A program made the position numbers and the translations under genes. Under the pieces are notes generated by a model. That model searched no databases. It worked only from the letters and a program-made list of their open reading frames with translations, and was not told the origin of the DNA. This document shows positions 45,148-53,648 of a stretch of 64,000 nucleotides of DNA, one piece after another (the stretch's first letter is position 1; every line of letters begins with the position of its first letter). Location of the stretch: positions 62,001 to 126,000 of the forward strand of contig JAHBZT010000006.1 in assembly GCA_019635315.1 (NCBI GenBank), given 5' to 3'. The stretch comes from Rubrivivax sp. Its GTDB lineage: Bacteria; Pseudomonadota; Gammaproteobacteria; Burkholderiales; Burkholderiaceae_C.

Positions 45148-46395
45148 ATGTTCGAGACCCCGCTCACCGCGCTGGTCCTCAGCGGCGGCGGCGCCCGCGC
45201 CGCCTACCAGGTGGGCGTGCTGCGCGCCATCGCGCGCCTGCGCCGCGAGGCCCTGGGCCCGCTGGCGCGCCTGCGCAACCCCTTCGGCGTCATCAGCGGC
45301 ACCTCGGCCGGCGCGATCAACGCCGCCGCGCTGGCCTGCCAGGCCGACCGCTTCGAGGCCTCGGTCGAGGTGCTGGCGCGCGTGTGGCAGGGCTTCAGCG
45401 CCGACCAGGTCTACCGCGCCGATTCGCTGGGCGTCATCCGCAGCGGCGCGCAGTGGCTGACCATGCTGTCGGTGGGCTGGGTCATCGCGCGCTGGCGGCG
45501 CGCGCGGCCGCGTTCGCTGCTGGACAACGAGCCGCTGGCCGAACTGCTGCAGCGCCTGATCCCGCTCGAGCGGCTGCAGATGATGTTCCAGCAGCAGCAG
45601 CTGCACGCGCTGGCCGTCAGCGCGTCCAGCTACACGACCGGCGAGCACTACACCTTCTACGACGCCGCCGTGCCGGTCGAGCCGTGGCAGCGCACGCAGC
45701 GCGTGGCGGCGCCGACCCGGCTGACGCAGGCGCACCTGCTGGCCTCCAGCGCGATCCCCTTCGTCTTTCCGGCCGCGACGCTGACGGTGGACGCGCAGCC
45801 GCACTGGTTCGGCGACGGCTCGATGCGCCAGACCGCGCCGCTGTCGCCGGCCATCCACCTGGGCGCGCAGCGGCTGCTGATCATCGGCGCCGGGCGCATG
45901 CAGGAGCCGGTCGGGCGCGCCGTCGCGCCGGACGGGTATCCGAGCCTGGCGCAGATCGCCGGCCATGCGCTGGCCAGCATCTTCCTGGACGCGCTCGCGG
46001 TGGACGTCGAGCGGCTGCGCCGCATCAACCGCACGCTGGCGCTGCTGCCGGACGCGGCGCTGGCCGACACCACGCTGCGGCCGATCGAGACGCTGGTGAT
46101 CTCGCCGACGCAGCGCGTGGACGACATCGCGTCGCGTCACCTCGGCGCGCTGCCCAAGCCGGTGCGCACGCTGCTGCGCGGTGTCGGCGTCGGCGGCCAG
46201 GGAACGGACGCGCGCGGCGCGGCGCTGGCCAGCTACCTGCTGTTCGAGGCGCCGTTCACGCGCGAGCTGATGGCGCTGGGCGAGGCCGACACCGTGGCGC
46301 GGCGCGACGAGGTGCTGCGCTTCTTCGGCTGGGACCGCATGGCGCCCGGCCGGCGCGAGCGCGCAGGCGGCGAACCCGACATCGTGCTGCCCTGA
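45148..46395 (+). CDS. Patatin-like phospholipase
   Basis: A 415-residue patatin-family lipid acyl hydrolase. The oxyanion hole is in LSGGGARAAYQVGVL, the nucleophile serine in ISGTSAGAINAAAL (GxSxG), and the catalytic aspartate in WFGDGSMRQTAPLSPAI, giving the Ser-Asp dyad. The C-terminal region (VERLRRINRTL, SYLLFEAPFTRELM) matches the long betaproteobacterial patatin group. No signal peptide is seen, so it is probably cytosolic or membrane-associated. GGGGT precedes the ATG. Convergent with the comEA-like gene. Confidence 0.92.
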   Translation: MFETPLTALVLSGGGARAAYQVGVLRAIARLRREALGPLARLRNPFGVISGTSAGAINAAALACQADRFEASVEVLARVWQGFSADQVYRADSLGVIRSGAQWLTMLSVGWVIARWRRARPRSLLDNEPLAELLQRLIPLERLQMMFQQQQLHALAVSASSYTTGEHYTFYDAAVPVEPWQRTQRVAAPTRLTQAHLLASSAIPFVFPAATLTVDAQPHWFGDGSMRQTAPLSPAIHLGAQRLLIIGAGRMQEPVGRAVAPDGYPSLAQIAGHALASIFLDALAVDVERLRRINRTLALLPDAALADTTLRPIETLVISPTQRVDDIASRHLGALPKPVRTLLRGVGVGGQGTDARGAALASYLLFEAPFTRELMALGEADTVARRDEVLRFFGWDRMAPGRRERAGGEPDIVLP

Positions 46396-46403
46396 AGCGC
46401 GAA

Positions 46404-46432
46404 GGCGGCGGACCGCTCGCGCGGCCGCCGCC
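46404..46432. terminator. Possible bidirectional hairpin between convergent genes
   Basis: GGCGGCGG pairs with CCGCCGCC around a 13-base loop, in the 61-base gap between the convergent patatin and comEA-like genes. No T-tract is present on either strand, so termination is uncertain. Confidence 0.3.
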
Positions 46433-46456
46433 CTCGAGGGCGCGGGGGCAGGGGGC

Positions 46457-46852
46457 TCAGCTGCCGGCCTTGGCCGTCTTCGCGCTGCGCGCCGGCTTGT
46501 CCGTGCCGCCGTCGGCGGCCTTCTCGGCGGACTTCCCGGCCTTCGCCGCCCGCGGTGCCTTCGGCGCCGGCGCGGGCTTGGTGGCCGGGTCGTAGGCGCT
46601 GCCGCCGACCGTCAGCCCGGCCTGGCTCAGCCGCGCGGCGTTGCCGTGGCCGACGCCGCCGACGCGCTCGACGAGGTCGTTCCAGTCCTTGAACGGCTGC
46701 GCTTCGCGGGCCTGCAGGATGCGGCCCGACAGGCCGGGGCCGACGCCCTTGACGGCCTCCAGCTCGGCCTGGGTGGCGCGGTTGGCGTCGACGGCCGCGA
46801 AGGCGTTCAGCGTGAAGGCGGCGATCAGCGAGACGAGGATGGTGCGGAACAT
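46457..46852 (-). CDS. ComEA-like helix-hairpin-helix protein
   Basis: A 131-residue exported DNA-binding protein. It has a signal peptide (TILVSLIAAFTLNAFA) and a helix-hairpin-helix domain (VDANRATQAELEAVKGVGPG and FKDWNDLVERVGGVGHGNAARL) as in ComEA. It then has an Ala/Lys/Pro-rich tail (KAPRAAKAGKSAEKA) that may bind DNA or the cell wall. ComEA binds incoming DNA in the periplasm during natural transformation. The pilin-like genes elsewhere in the window could serve the same process. AAGGAGAT seven bases before the ATG fixes the start. Confidence 0.88.
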   Translation of the reverse strand: MFRTILVSLIAAFTLNAFAAVDANRATQAELEAVKGVGPGLSGRILQAREAQPFKDWNDLVERVGGVGHGNAARLSQAGLTVGGSAYDPATKPAPAPKAPRAAKAGKSAEKAADGGTDKPARSAKTAKAGS

Positions 46853-47034
46853 GGCGATCTCCTTGCGATGGGTGGTGGTCGTTCGGCCCGCTTCGCCTGC
46901 CTGGTCCCCGGATGTGGCCGGTGCAGCGGGTTGATCGGCATTGTTCGGAGACCGCGCGGCGCGGTCATTCCCCCGCGGCGGGGCTTCGCGGGGGCCCACC
47001 ATGCGACCCCCCGATGTCATCCCCCGGGTGGGGG

Positions 47035-48063
47035 TCAGCGCGGCATGGGCTGGGCCGGCGTCGGCGGCGCCGCTGCCGGTGGCGCCGGTGCGAGCAGCGC
47101 GGCGGCGGCCTGCAGCACCTCGTCGGCCGCCGGCCAGCGGCCGTGGCCGCCGAGCACCTGCACGCGCTCGCCCCAGGGCCGCCACAGCGTGGGGTCGCTG
47201 GGCCCCAGCACCGACAGCAGCGGCGTGCCGACCGCGGCGGCCAGGTGGCCGGGACCGGTGTCGTTGGAGATCATCAGCGCCGCGTCGCGCAGCAGCGCGG
47301 CATACACGCCGAGCCCGACGCCGGGCAGCAGCAAGGCGCTGGCGAAGCGTTCGCGCGCCACGGCCTCCTCCGCGCCCGGCCCGGGCAGCACCAGCACCGG
47401 CCGGCCGAGGCCGGGCAGCGCGCCGGCGACGAAGTCGGCAAAGCCCGGCCAGTTCTTCTCCTGCCCGTTCCAGGTACCGCCGGAGAAGGGGCACACGACG
47501 ACGAAGCCGGGGGCGATGCCGTGCGCCGCGAGCAGTTCGCGTGCCGCCTGCTGCTGCGCCGCCGTCGTGCGCAGGTGCACGAGGCCGGGCGGCGGCAGCG
47601 CCTGCCCGAGCAGCGCATCGCCGAGCCGCCAGTAGACCTCGCCCTCGTGCAGGCCGCGCCGGCGCGGCACGGCGCGTGTCAGCAGCCAGCCGCGGCCTTC
47701 CCAGGCATGGCCGAGCGCACGCAGGCCGGCGAGGCGAAATTCGAGCGCGCTGGAGAACGAGTCGGGCAGGCACAGCGCGTCGATGGGGCCGCGGTGGCTG
47801 ACGGGGTTGTCGCGGCTGCCGCGCGCCTCGGCACGCAGCCGTCGCAGCAGCGCCACGCGTTCGCGCGTGGTCCTGGGCAGCGCGTGCACCGGCCAGCCTT
47901 CGCCGGCGAGCAGATCGCGCGCCCAGCCCTTGCCGACCAGCTGCAGCTCGAACCCGGCCGCCGCCAGGCGCTGCAGCATCGGCAGCGCCAGCACGACGTC
48001 GCCGACCCAGTTGCGCAGGCGCACGATCAACGGGCCTGCGGACGGGGGCGGGGAACTCGGCAT
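47035..48063 (-). CDS. Family 9 glycosyltransferase (heptosyltransferase-like)
   Basis: A 342-residue GT9 enzyme of LPS core synthesis. The N-terminal half has LIVRLRNWVGDVVLALPML, and the nucleotide-sugar half has VVCPFSGGTWNGQEKNWPGF and the conserved ISNDTGPGHLAAAVGTPLLSVLGPSDP. The WVGD variant near the start is seen in WaaF/WaaQ-type enzymes. The ATG at 48063 is chosen because the fold begins 11 residues later. It is divergent from the DUF4254 gene, which often accompanies GT9 genes. A WaaC-like gene lies just beyond. Confidence 0.88.
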   Translation of the reverse strand: MPSSPPPSAGPLIVRLRNWVGDVVLALPMLQRLAAAGFELQLVGKGWARDLLAGEGWPVHALPRTTRERVALLRRLRAEARGSRDNPVSHRGPIDALCLPDSFSSALEFRLAGLRALGHAWEGRGWLLTRAVPRRRGLHEGEVYWRLGDALLGQALPPPGLVHLRTTAAQQQAARELLAAHGIAPGFVVVCPFSGGTWNGQEKNWPGFADFVAGALPGLGRPVLVLPGPGAEEAVARERFASALLLPGVGLGVYAALLRDAALMISNDTGPGHLAAAVGTPLLSVLGPSDPTLWRPWGERVQVLGGHGRWPAADEVLQAAAALLAPAPPAAAPPTPAQPMPR

Positions 48064-48122
48064 GGGCAGCGGATAATGCCGGCCGATTCTGCCAGTCGGC
48101 CCTGCGCGGCCGCGACCACGCC

Positions 48123-48785
48123 GTGAGCGACCCGACCCCGACACCGCCGTTGCCCGCCGCCGCCGAGGTCACGGCGCTGCACGACCGCCTGCTCGCCGAC
48201 CCGGCGTGGCCGCGCCAGGAAGCGCCGCCGCCGGCCGGCGAGCTGTGGCGCTGGGTGCAGGCCAACCACCGCTTCAACAGCCTGCTGTGGGCCGAGGAGG
48301 ACCTGGCGCGGCGCACCACGGTGGCCGACGCCGAGATCGCCGCCAACAAACGCGCGATCGACCGCCACAACCAGGCGCGCAACGACGCCACCGAGCGCGT
48401 CGACGAACTGCTGCTCACGGCGCTGGGCCTGGTCGACGCCGAGTCGGCGCGCTCGGACGCGCCGGTCTCGCGCGTGCCGGCGGGCGCGCGGCTGAACAGC
48501 GAGACCGCCGGCAGCATGGTCGACCGCCTGTCCATCCTGGCGCTCAAGGTGCACGCGATGCGCGCGCAGACGCAGCGCGGCGACGTCGACGAGGCGCACC
48601 GCGCTGCCAGCCGCGTCAAGCTGGAACGGCTGCTGCAGCAGCGCGCCGACCTCGCCGGCTGCCTGGACGCGCTGCTCGCCGATGCGGCGGCCGGCCGCGC
48701 CTATTTCAAGGTCTACCGCCAGTTCAAGATGTACAACGACCCGCGCTTCAACCCCGAGCTGGTCAAGGAAGCCCGGGGAGCCTGA
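48123..48785 (+). CDS. DUF4254 family protein
   Basis: A 220-residue, mainly helical cytosolic protein (LWRWVQANHRFNSLLWAEED, RHNQARNDATERVDELLL, GSMVDRLSILALKVHAM, YFKVYRQFKMYNDPRFNPEL) of the uncharacterised DUF4254 family. It is typically found next to glycosyltransferases of LPS or capsule synthesis, as here between a GT9 gene and waaC. The start is GTG at 48123. GATAAT at 48072-48077 is a possible -10 box. It is followed four bases after its stop by waaC, so the two form an operon. Confidence 0.85.
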   Translation: MSDPTPTPPLPAAAEVTALHDRLLADPAWPRQEAPPPAGELWRWVQANHRFNSLLWAEEDLARRTTVADAEIAANKRAIDRHNQARNDATERVDELLLTALGLVDAESARSDAPVSRVPAGARLNSETAGSMVDRLSILALKVHAMRAQTQRGDVDEAHRAASRVKLERLLQQRADLAGCLDALLADAAAGRAYFKVYRQFKMYNDPRFNPELVKEARGA

Positions 48786-48789
48786 GCGC

Positions 48790-49740
48790 GTGCGGCTGCT
48801 GATCGTCAAGACCTCCTCGATGGGTGACGTCGTGCACGCGATGCCCGTCGTCGCCGACCTGCGCCGCCACCTGCCGGGCGTGGAGATCGACTGGCTGGTC
48901 GAGGCGCCGTTCACCGCCATCCCGCAGATGCACCCGGGCATCCGCCGCGTGCTGCCCATGGCCTGGCGCAAGTGGCGCGGCCAGCTCGGCAAGCCGGCCA
49001 CCTGGCGCGCGATGCGTGCGCTGCGCGCGCAGCTGCGCGAGGCCGCCTACGACGGCGTGCTGGACCTGCAGGGCCTGCTGAAGAGTGCGCTGTGGGCACG
49101 CCAGGCCGGCGCCCCGGTGGCCGGCTACGACCGCGCCAGCATCCGCGAGCCGGCCGCGGCCTGGCTGTACCAGCGCACCGCGGCGGTCTCGCGCGAGCTG
49201 CATGCGGTCGAACGCTGCCGGCGCCTGGCCGCGGCGCATGGCGGCTATGCGTTGCCGGACACGCCGCCGGACTTCGGCCTCGTGCCGCCGCACGGCGGCT
49301 GGGCCCCGCGCGGCGACTATGCGGTGCTGATCCCCAATGCCAGCCGCAAGGAGAAGCTGTGGCCCGAGCGGCACTGGGTCGCGGTCGGCCGCCGCCTGCT
49401 CGAGCTGGGCTGGACGCCGCTGGTGCTGTGGGGCCGCGACGAGGAGCAGACGCTGGCCGAGCGCATCGCCGCCGGCTGCGAGGGCGACGTGCCGCCGTTC
49501 CTGAAGGTCGGCGAGATGGCCTCGGTGCTGGCCGGCGCGAAGACGGTGGTCGGCCTGGACACCGGCTTCACGCACCTGGCCGCGGCGCTGGGCCGGCCGA
49601 CGCTGGGCATCTACTGCGACCACGAGCCGGGCCTGGCCGGCATCACCGGCCCGGGGCCGGTGGCCAGCATCGGCGGCAAGGGCCAGGTGCCGGGCCGCGC
49701 CGAGGTGCTGGCGCTGCTGGAGCAGCAGCTGCCGCGCTAG
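48790..49740 (+). CDS. waaC: Lipopolysaccharide heptosyltransferase I (WaaC)
   Basis: A 316-residue GT9 enzyme that adds the first heptose to Kdo2-lipid A on the cytoplasmic face of the inner membrane. LLIVKTSSMGDVVHAMPVVAD at the start, DGVLDLQGLLKSAL, AVLIPNASRKEKLWPERHW and VVGLDTGFTHLAAALG are typical of WaaC. The start is GTG at 48790, since the conserved N-terminus begins immediately after it. It follows DUF4254 after four bases and is convergent with lapB. Confidence 0.94.
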   Translation: MRLLIVKTSSMGDVVHAMPVVADLRRHLPGVEIDWLVEAPFTAIPQMHPGIRRVLPMAWRKWRGQLGKPATWRAMRALRAQLREAAYDGVLDLQGLLKSALWARQAGAPVAGYDRASIREPAAAWLYQRTAAVSRELHAVERCRRLAAAHGGYALPDTPPDFGLVPPHGGWAPRGDYAVLIPNASRKEKLWPERHWVAVGRRLLELGWTPLVLWGRDEEQTLAERIAAGCEGDVPPFLKVGEMASVLAGAKTVVGLDTGFTHLAAALGRPTLGIYCDHEPGLAGITGPGPVASIGGKGQVPGRAEVLALLEQQLPR

Positions 49741-49801
49741 TGCGGACCACCGGGCGCGCCCGCCACGCCCGCCACGCCCGTACCTGCCGCGCGGGCCGCG
49801 C

Positions 49802-50959
49802 CTACAGCGCGTCGATGCGCTGCGGCGGGTAGCTGTCCCAGTTCAGGCAGCCCGGGCATTGCCAGAAGTGGTGCTGCGCCTCGAAGGCGCAGGAGGCGCA
49901 GCGGTAGCGCTGCAGCGGGCGCGCCGCGCGCGCCACGGCATCGCGCAGGGCCGGCTGCACCTCGTCCGGCCAGCTCCGGTGCGGCTCGTCGAGCACCAAC
50001 AGCGACGACGACAGCGTGGGCTGGCGCTGCAGCTGCACCCGGCGCCGCGCCAGCCGCGCCTCCGCGGGCCCGGCATCGCCCTCGAGCCGGTCCAGCGCCA
50101 GCAGCAGCTCGACCGCCGGCTGCTGCTGCAGCTGCGCTTGCAGCGTCGCGCGTGCGGCCTCCTGCCGGCCGGCTGCGCGCGCGGCGGCGGCGTAGTCCTC
50201 GGCCACCAGCAGGAAGGCGGCCGGGTGCTCGGCGCGCAGGGCGTCCCAGGCCGCCAGCGCCTCACCCGGCCGGCCCTGGCGGGCCGCACGCTGGCCGGCC
50301 AGCAGCAGCGGGCGCGGCGAGTGCGGTGCCGCGGCGCGCGCACGCTGCACCGCGGCGGCCGCGTCGTCGGGGCGGCCCTGGGCGTCGGCCGCCTCGGCCA
50401 GCTCGCACTCGTAGTGCGCGATGCGCGAGGCATAGCCGGCGTCGCCCGCCGCTTCCAGCGCGCGCGCCAGTTCCAGCGCGCGCGGCCAGTCGCGCGAGCG
50501 CTCGGCCAGCGTCAGCAGCGCCAGCCGCGCCTGCGCGTCGTGCGGACTGTCCAGCAGCAGCGCCCAGGCCTGCTCGGCGCGGTCGAACAGTCCGGCCTGC
50601 ATGAAGTCCTGCGCCAGCGCGCGCTGCGCGCGGTGGCGGTCGCCGGCCTTCAGGTCGGCGCGCTGCAGCAGGTGCTCGTGCACGCGCACCGCGCGCTCGA
50701 ATTCGCCGCGGCGGCGGAACAGGTTGCCGAGCGCGAAATGCAGCTCGGTGGTGTCGGGGTCGGCCTGCACGGCCTCGATGAAGGCGTCGATGGCCTTGTC
50801 GGCCTGCTCGTTGAGCAGCAGGTTCAGGCCTTCGAAGTAGGCGCGAGGCGAGTCGGCGCGCTGGCGGCGCAGCTGCCGCAGGTCCAGTCGCGCGGCCACC
50901 CAGCCGAGCGCGAAGACCACGGGCACGCCGATCAGCAGCCAGCCGAGGTCGAGTTCCAT
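49802..50959 (-). CDS. lapB: Lipopolysaccharide assembly protein LapB (YciM)
   Basis: A 385-residue inner-membrane protein that with FtsH controls LpxC degradation and so LPS amount. It has an N-terminal membrane helix (WLLIGVPVVFALGWVAARLD), TPR array from about residue 40 (YFEGLNLLLNEQADKAIDAF, ELHFALGNLFRRRGEFERAV) and a C-terminal rubredoxin-like metal site with two Cys-x2-Cys pairs (YRCASCAF and QCPGCLNW). The ATG at 50959 is the family start. It follows lapA by 43 bases. Confidence 0.94.
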   Translation of the reverse strand: MELDLGWLLIGVPVVFALGWVAARLDLRQLRRQRADSPRAYFEGLNLLLNEQADKAIDAFIEAVQADPDTTELHFALGNLFRRRGEFERAVRVHEHLLQRADLKAGDRHRAQRALAQDFMQAGLFDRAEQAWALLLDSPHDAQARLALLTLAERSRDWPRALELARALEAAGDAGYASRIAHYECELAEAADAQGRPDDAAAAVQRARAAAPHSPRPLLLAGQRAARQGRPGEALAAWDALRAEHPAAFLLVAEDYAAAARAAGRQEAARATLQAQLQQQPAVELLLALDRLEGDAGPAEARLARRRVQLQRQPTLSSSLLVLDEPHRSWPDEVQPALRDAVARAARPLQRYRCASCAFEAQHHFWQCPGCLNWDSYPPQRIDAL

Positions 50960-51002
50960 GCGCGCGGGCGGGCGGGGCGTGACGGGGCGGGCGGGCGCGG
51001 GC

Positions 51003-51317
51003 TCACAGGCCCTCGCGCGGCGGATGCTCGGGACCGAACTCCGACGGCAGCACCGAGGTCGGCGCGGCGGTGGGCGCCATGGTGACCGGCGGCGCGAGGC
51101 GCTGCAGGTCGCGACGCTGGCGCCACCAGCTCGGCAGCATCGCCAGCACGCCGATCGCCGCGCCCGCCGCGAAGGCGACGAGCACGACGATGACCATCGG
51201 CGCCTGCCATCCGGCACCGAAGAACCAGTGCACCGTCGCCGGCTGCTGGTTGTTCAGCGCGAACGCGAACAGCGTGAAGAAAATGAAGGCCCGGAGCAGC
51301 CAGACGAGGAGTCGCAT
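51003..51317 (-). CDS. lapA: LapA-domain inner-membrane protein
   Basis: A 104-residue protein with two membrane helices (LLRAFIFFTLFAFALNN and MVIVVLVAFAAGAAIGVLAML) separated by QQPATVHWFFGAGWQAP, the LapA/YciS signature. The family works with LapB in LPS assembly. The tail is proline-rich. TAGAAT nine bases before the ATG suggests its own promoter with a very short leader, although ihfB lies only 49 bases upstream. Confidence 0.92.
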   Translation of the reverse strand: MRLLVWLLRAFIFFTLFAFALNNQQPATVHWFFGAGWQAPMVIVVLVAFAAGAAIGVLAMLPSWWRQRRDLQRLAPPVTMAPTAAPTSVLPSEFGPEHPPREGL

Positions 51318-51326
51318 GCGCCGCGC

Positions 51327-51332
51327 ATTCTA
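51327..51332 (-). promoter_or_regulatory. -10 box (TAGAAT) nine bases before the lapA ATG
   Basis: TAGAAT-N9-ATG on the minus strand in the ihfB-lapA gap; there is no Shine-Dalgarno sequence between them. It is the same arrangement as for dnaE and the alpha/beta hydrolase. Confidence 0.45.
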
Positions 51333-51366
51333 GGAGCGCGGCCGGCCGCCGGCGGCCGCGGGCCGG

Positions 51367-51672
51367 TCAGGTGGCCGGATCCTTCAGCGGCACCTGCTCG
51401 TCCACCGCCTCGCGCAGCGCCTTGCCGGGCTTGAAGTGGGGGACCAGCTTCTCGGGGATCAGCACCTGCTCGCCGCTGCGCGGGTTGCGGCCCATGCGCG
51501 GCGGGCGGCGGTTGATGCTGAAGCTGCCGAAGCCGCGGATCTCGATGCGGTGGCCGCGGGCCAGCGCGTCGGACATCGCGTCCAGGATCGTGCGGACGGC
51601 GAACTCGGTGTCGCGCTGCGTCAGCTGCGCGAAGCGTTCGGCGAGACGGGCGACGAGGTCGGAGCGGGTCAT
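51367..51672 (-). CDS. ihfB: Integration host factor beta subunit
   Basis: A 101-residue DNA-bending protein of the HU/IHF family that pairs with IHF-alpha. It begins [14 protein letters not shown] and contains [24 protein letters not shown], where the arm proline that intercalates into DNA sits in RNPRSGE, and [12 protein letters not shown]. The usual neighbour of rpsA, here 96 bases downstream of it. Confidence 0.97.
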   Translation of the reverse strand: MTRSDLVARLAERFAQLTQRDTEFAVRTILDAMSDALARGHRIEIRGFGSFSINRRPPRMGRNPRSGEQVLIPEKLVPHFKPGKALREAVDEQVPLKDPAT

Positions 51673-51734
51673 GGCGGCAGCGTAGCAGGGTCACGAAGGG
51701 CGCCGGCCGGGTCGGCCGGCGCGCCGCGGCGCAA

Positions 51735-51758
51735 CCGGGGCGGCGGTGGCCGCCCCGG
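51735..51758 (-). terminator. Strong hairpin after rpsA
   Basis: A perfect 10-bp stem CCGGGGCGGC / GCCGCCCCGG with loop CACC, 11 bases after the rpsA stop. Only TT follows, so it may be a weak terminator or an mRNA 3'-end stabiliser rather than a full stop before ihfB. Confidence 0.5.
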
Positions 51759-51768
51759 GGCCCGCGGC

Positions 51769-53487
51769 TTACTCGCTGCCCTTGTCCAGCTTGGCGCGCA
51801 GCAGCGCGCCCAGGCTGGTGGTGCCGGCGGTCTCGCGCTCGTTGGCCTGGCTCAGGCGCTGCATCGCCTCCTGCTGGTCGGCGTTGTCCTTGGCCTTGAT
51901 GCTGAGCTGGATCGAGCGCATCTTGCGATCGACGTTGATCACCATCACGCTGACCTCGTCGCCTTCCTTCAGCACGTTGCGCGCGTCCTCGACGCGGTCG
52001 CGGCTGATCTCGCTGGCGCGCAGGTAGCCGGTGACGTCGTCGTTGAGCTGGATCTCGGCGCCGCGCGGGTCCACGCTCTTGACCTTGCCGCTGACGATGG
52101 CGCCGCGGTCGTTGAGCGTCGTGAAGCTGGTGAACGGGTCCACGTCCAGCTGCTTGATGCCCAGGCTGATGCGCTCGCGCTCGACGTCCACCGCCAGCAC
52201 GATGGCCTCGACCTCCTGGCCCTTCTTGTAGTTGCGCACCGCGCTCTCGCCCGGCTCGTGCCAGGACAGGTCCGACAGGTGCACCAGGCCGTCGATGCCG
52301 GCCGACAGGCCGACGAAGACGCCGAAGTCGGTGATGCTCTTGACCGGCCCCTTGACCTTGTCGCCGCGCTTGACGTTGCTGGCGAACTCCTCCCAGGGGT
52401 TGGCCTTGCACTGCTTCATGCCCAGGCTGATGCGGCGCTTGTCCTCGTCGATCTCCAGCACCATGACCTCGACTTCCTCGCCGAGCGTCACGACCTTGCT
52501 GGGGGCCACGTTCTTGTTGGTCCAGTCCATCTCGGAGACGTGCACCAGGCCCTCGATGCCCGGCTCGATCTCGACGAAGGCGCCGTAGTCGGCGATGTTG
52601 GTGACCTTGCCGAACAGGCGCGTGCCGCTCGGGTAGCGGCGGCTGACGCCCAGCCAGGGGTCGTCGCCCAGCTGCTTGAGGCCCAGGCTGACGCGGTTCT
52701 TCTCGGCGTCGAACTTCAGCACCTTGGCGGTGAGTTCCTGGCCGACCTGCACCACCTCGGTCGGGTGGCGCACGCGGCGCCAGGCCATGTCGGTGATGTG
52801 CAGCAGGCCGTCGATGCCGCCGAGGTCGACGAAGGCACCGTACTCGGTGATGTTCTTGACCACGCCGTGCACGATGGCGCCTTCGGTCAGCGTCTCCAGC
52901 AGCTTGGCGCGTTCCTCGCCCATGCTGGCCTCGACCACCGCGCGGCGGCTCAGCACCACGTTGTTGCGCTTGCGGTCGAGCTTGATGACCTTGAACTCGA
53001 GCGTCTTGCCCTCGAACGGGCTCATGTCCTTGACCGGGCGCGTGTCGAGCAGGCTGCCGGGCAGGAAGGCGCGGATGCCGTTGACCAGCACCGTCAGGCC
53101 GCCCTTGACCTTGCCGCTGACCGTGCCGGTGACGAAGTCGCCGGACTCCAGCGCATTCTCCAGCGCCATCCACGAGGCCAGGCGCTTGGCCTTGTCGCGG
53201 CTGAGGATGGTGTCGCCGTAGCCGTTCTCGACGGCGTCGATGGCCACCGCGACGAAGTCGCCGACCTGGACCTCGAGCTCGCCCTGGTCGTTCTTGAATT
53301 CCTCGATGGGGATGTAGCTCTCGCTCTTCAGCCCCGCGTTCACCACCACGTGGTTGTAGTCGATGCGGACGACCTCGGCGGAGATGACCTCGCCGACGCG
53401 CATGTCGTTGCTCTTGAGCGATTCCTCGAAGAGCGCGGCGAAATTGGGGGCGCCGCCGCTGGCGGTGACGGTAGTGGTAACGGCCAT
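51769..53487 (-). CDS. rpsA: 30S ribosomal protein S1
   Basis: A 572-residue ribosomal protein S1 with six S1/OB repeats (for example [23 protein letters not shown] and [21 protein letters not shown]). It delivers and unfolds mRNA on the 30S subunit. The N-terminus [20 protein letters not shown] is typical. The ATG at 53487 follows AGGAA and is chosen over an upstream in-frame extension that reads into non-coding sequence. It follows the aroA-cmk gene after 161 bases. A GGGGTG/CACCCC hairpin lies in that leader around 53556-53571. Confidence 0.98.
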   Translation of the reverse strand: MAVTTTVTASGGAPNFAALFEESLKSNDMRVGEVISAEVVRIDYNHVVVNAGLKSESYIPIEEFKNDQGELEVQVGDFVAVAIDAVENGYGDTILSRDKAKRLASWMALENALESGDFVTGTVSGKVKGGLTVLVNGIRAFLPGSLLDTRPVKDMSPFEGKTLEFKVIKLDRKRNNVVLSRRAVVEASMGEERAKLLETLTEGAIVHGVVKNITEYGAFVDLGGIDGLLHITDMAWRRVRHPTEVVQVGQELTAKVLKFDAEKNRVSLGLKQLGDDPWLGVSRRYPSGTRLFGKVTNIADYGAFVEIEPGIEGLVHVSEMDWTNKNVAPSKVVTLGEEVEVMVLEIDEDKRRISLGMKQCKANPWEEFASNVKRGDKVKGPVKSITDFGVFVGLSAGIDGLVHLSDLSWHEPGESAVRNYKKGQEVEAIVLAVDVERERISLGIKQLDVDPFTSFTTLNDRGAIVSGKVKSVDPRGAEIQLNDDVTGYLRASEISRDRVEDARNVLKEGDEVSVMVINVDRKMRSIQLSIKAKDNADQQEAMQRLSQANERETAGTTSLGALLRAKLDKGSE

Positions 53488-53648
53488 GTTTTCCTGATGT
53501 GCCCGGAGGAGTTGAAGGCAGAGCCGGGCGGTGCTTGCGGCAAGGGCCGCGGGTTGGGGTGGAGCCACCCCTCGCACCCTGAGGGCCTGACGGCCGCGGC
53601 GGGGGAGCGCGAGGGACCTCTTGCGGCCGGCTGCCGGATGCGCCGCCT

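Noticed and set aside
46970-46994. Hairpin CCCCCGCG/CGCGGGGG in the gap between the GT9 and comEA-like genes as a terminator
   Set aside because: No T-tract on either strand and a nine-base loop. Such pairings are expected by chance in this base composition.
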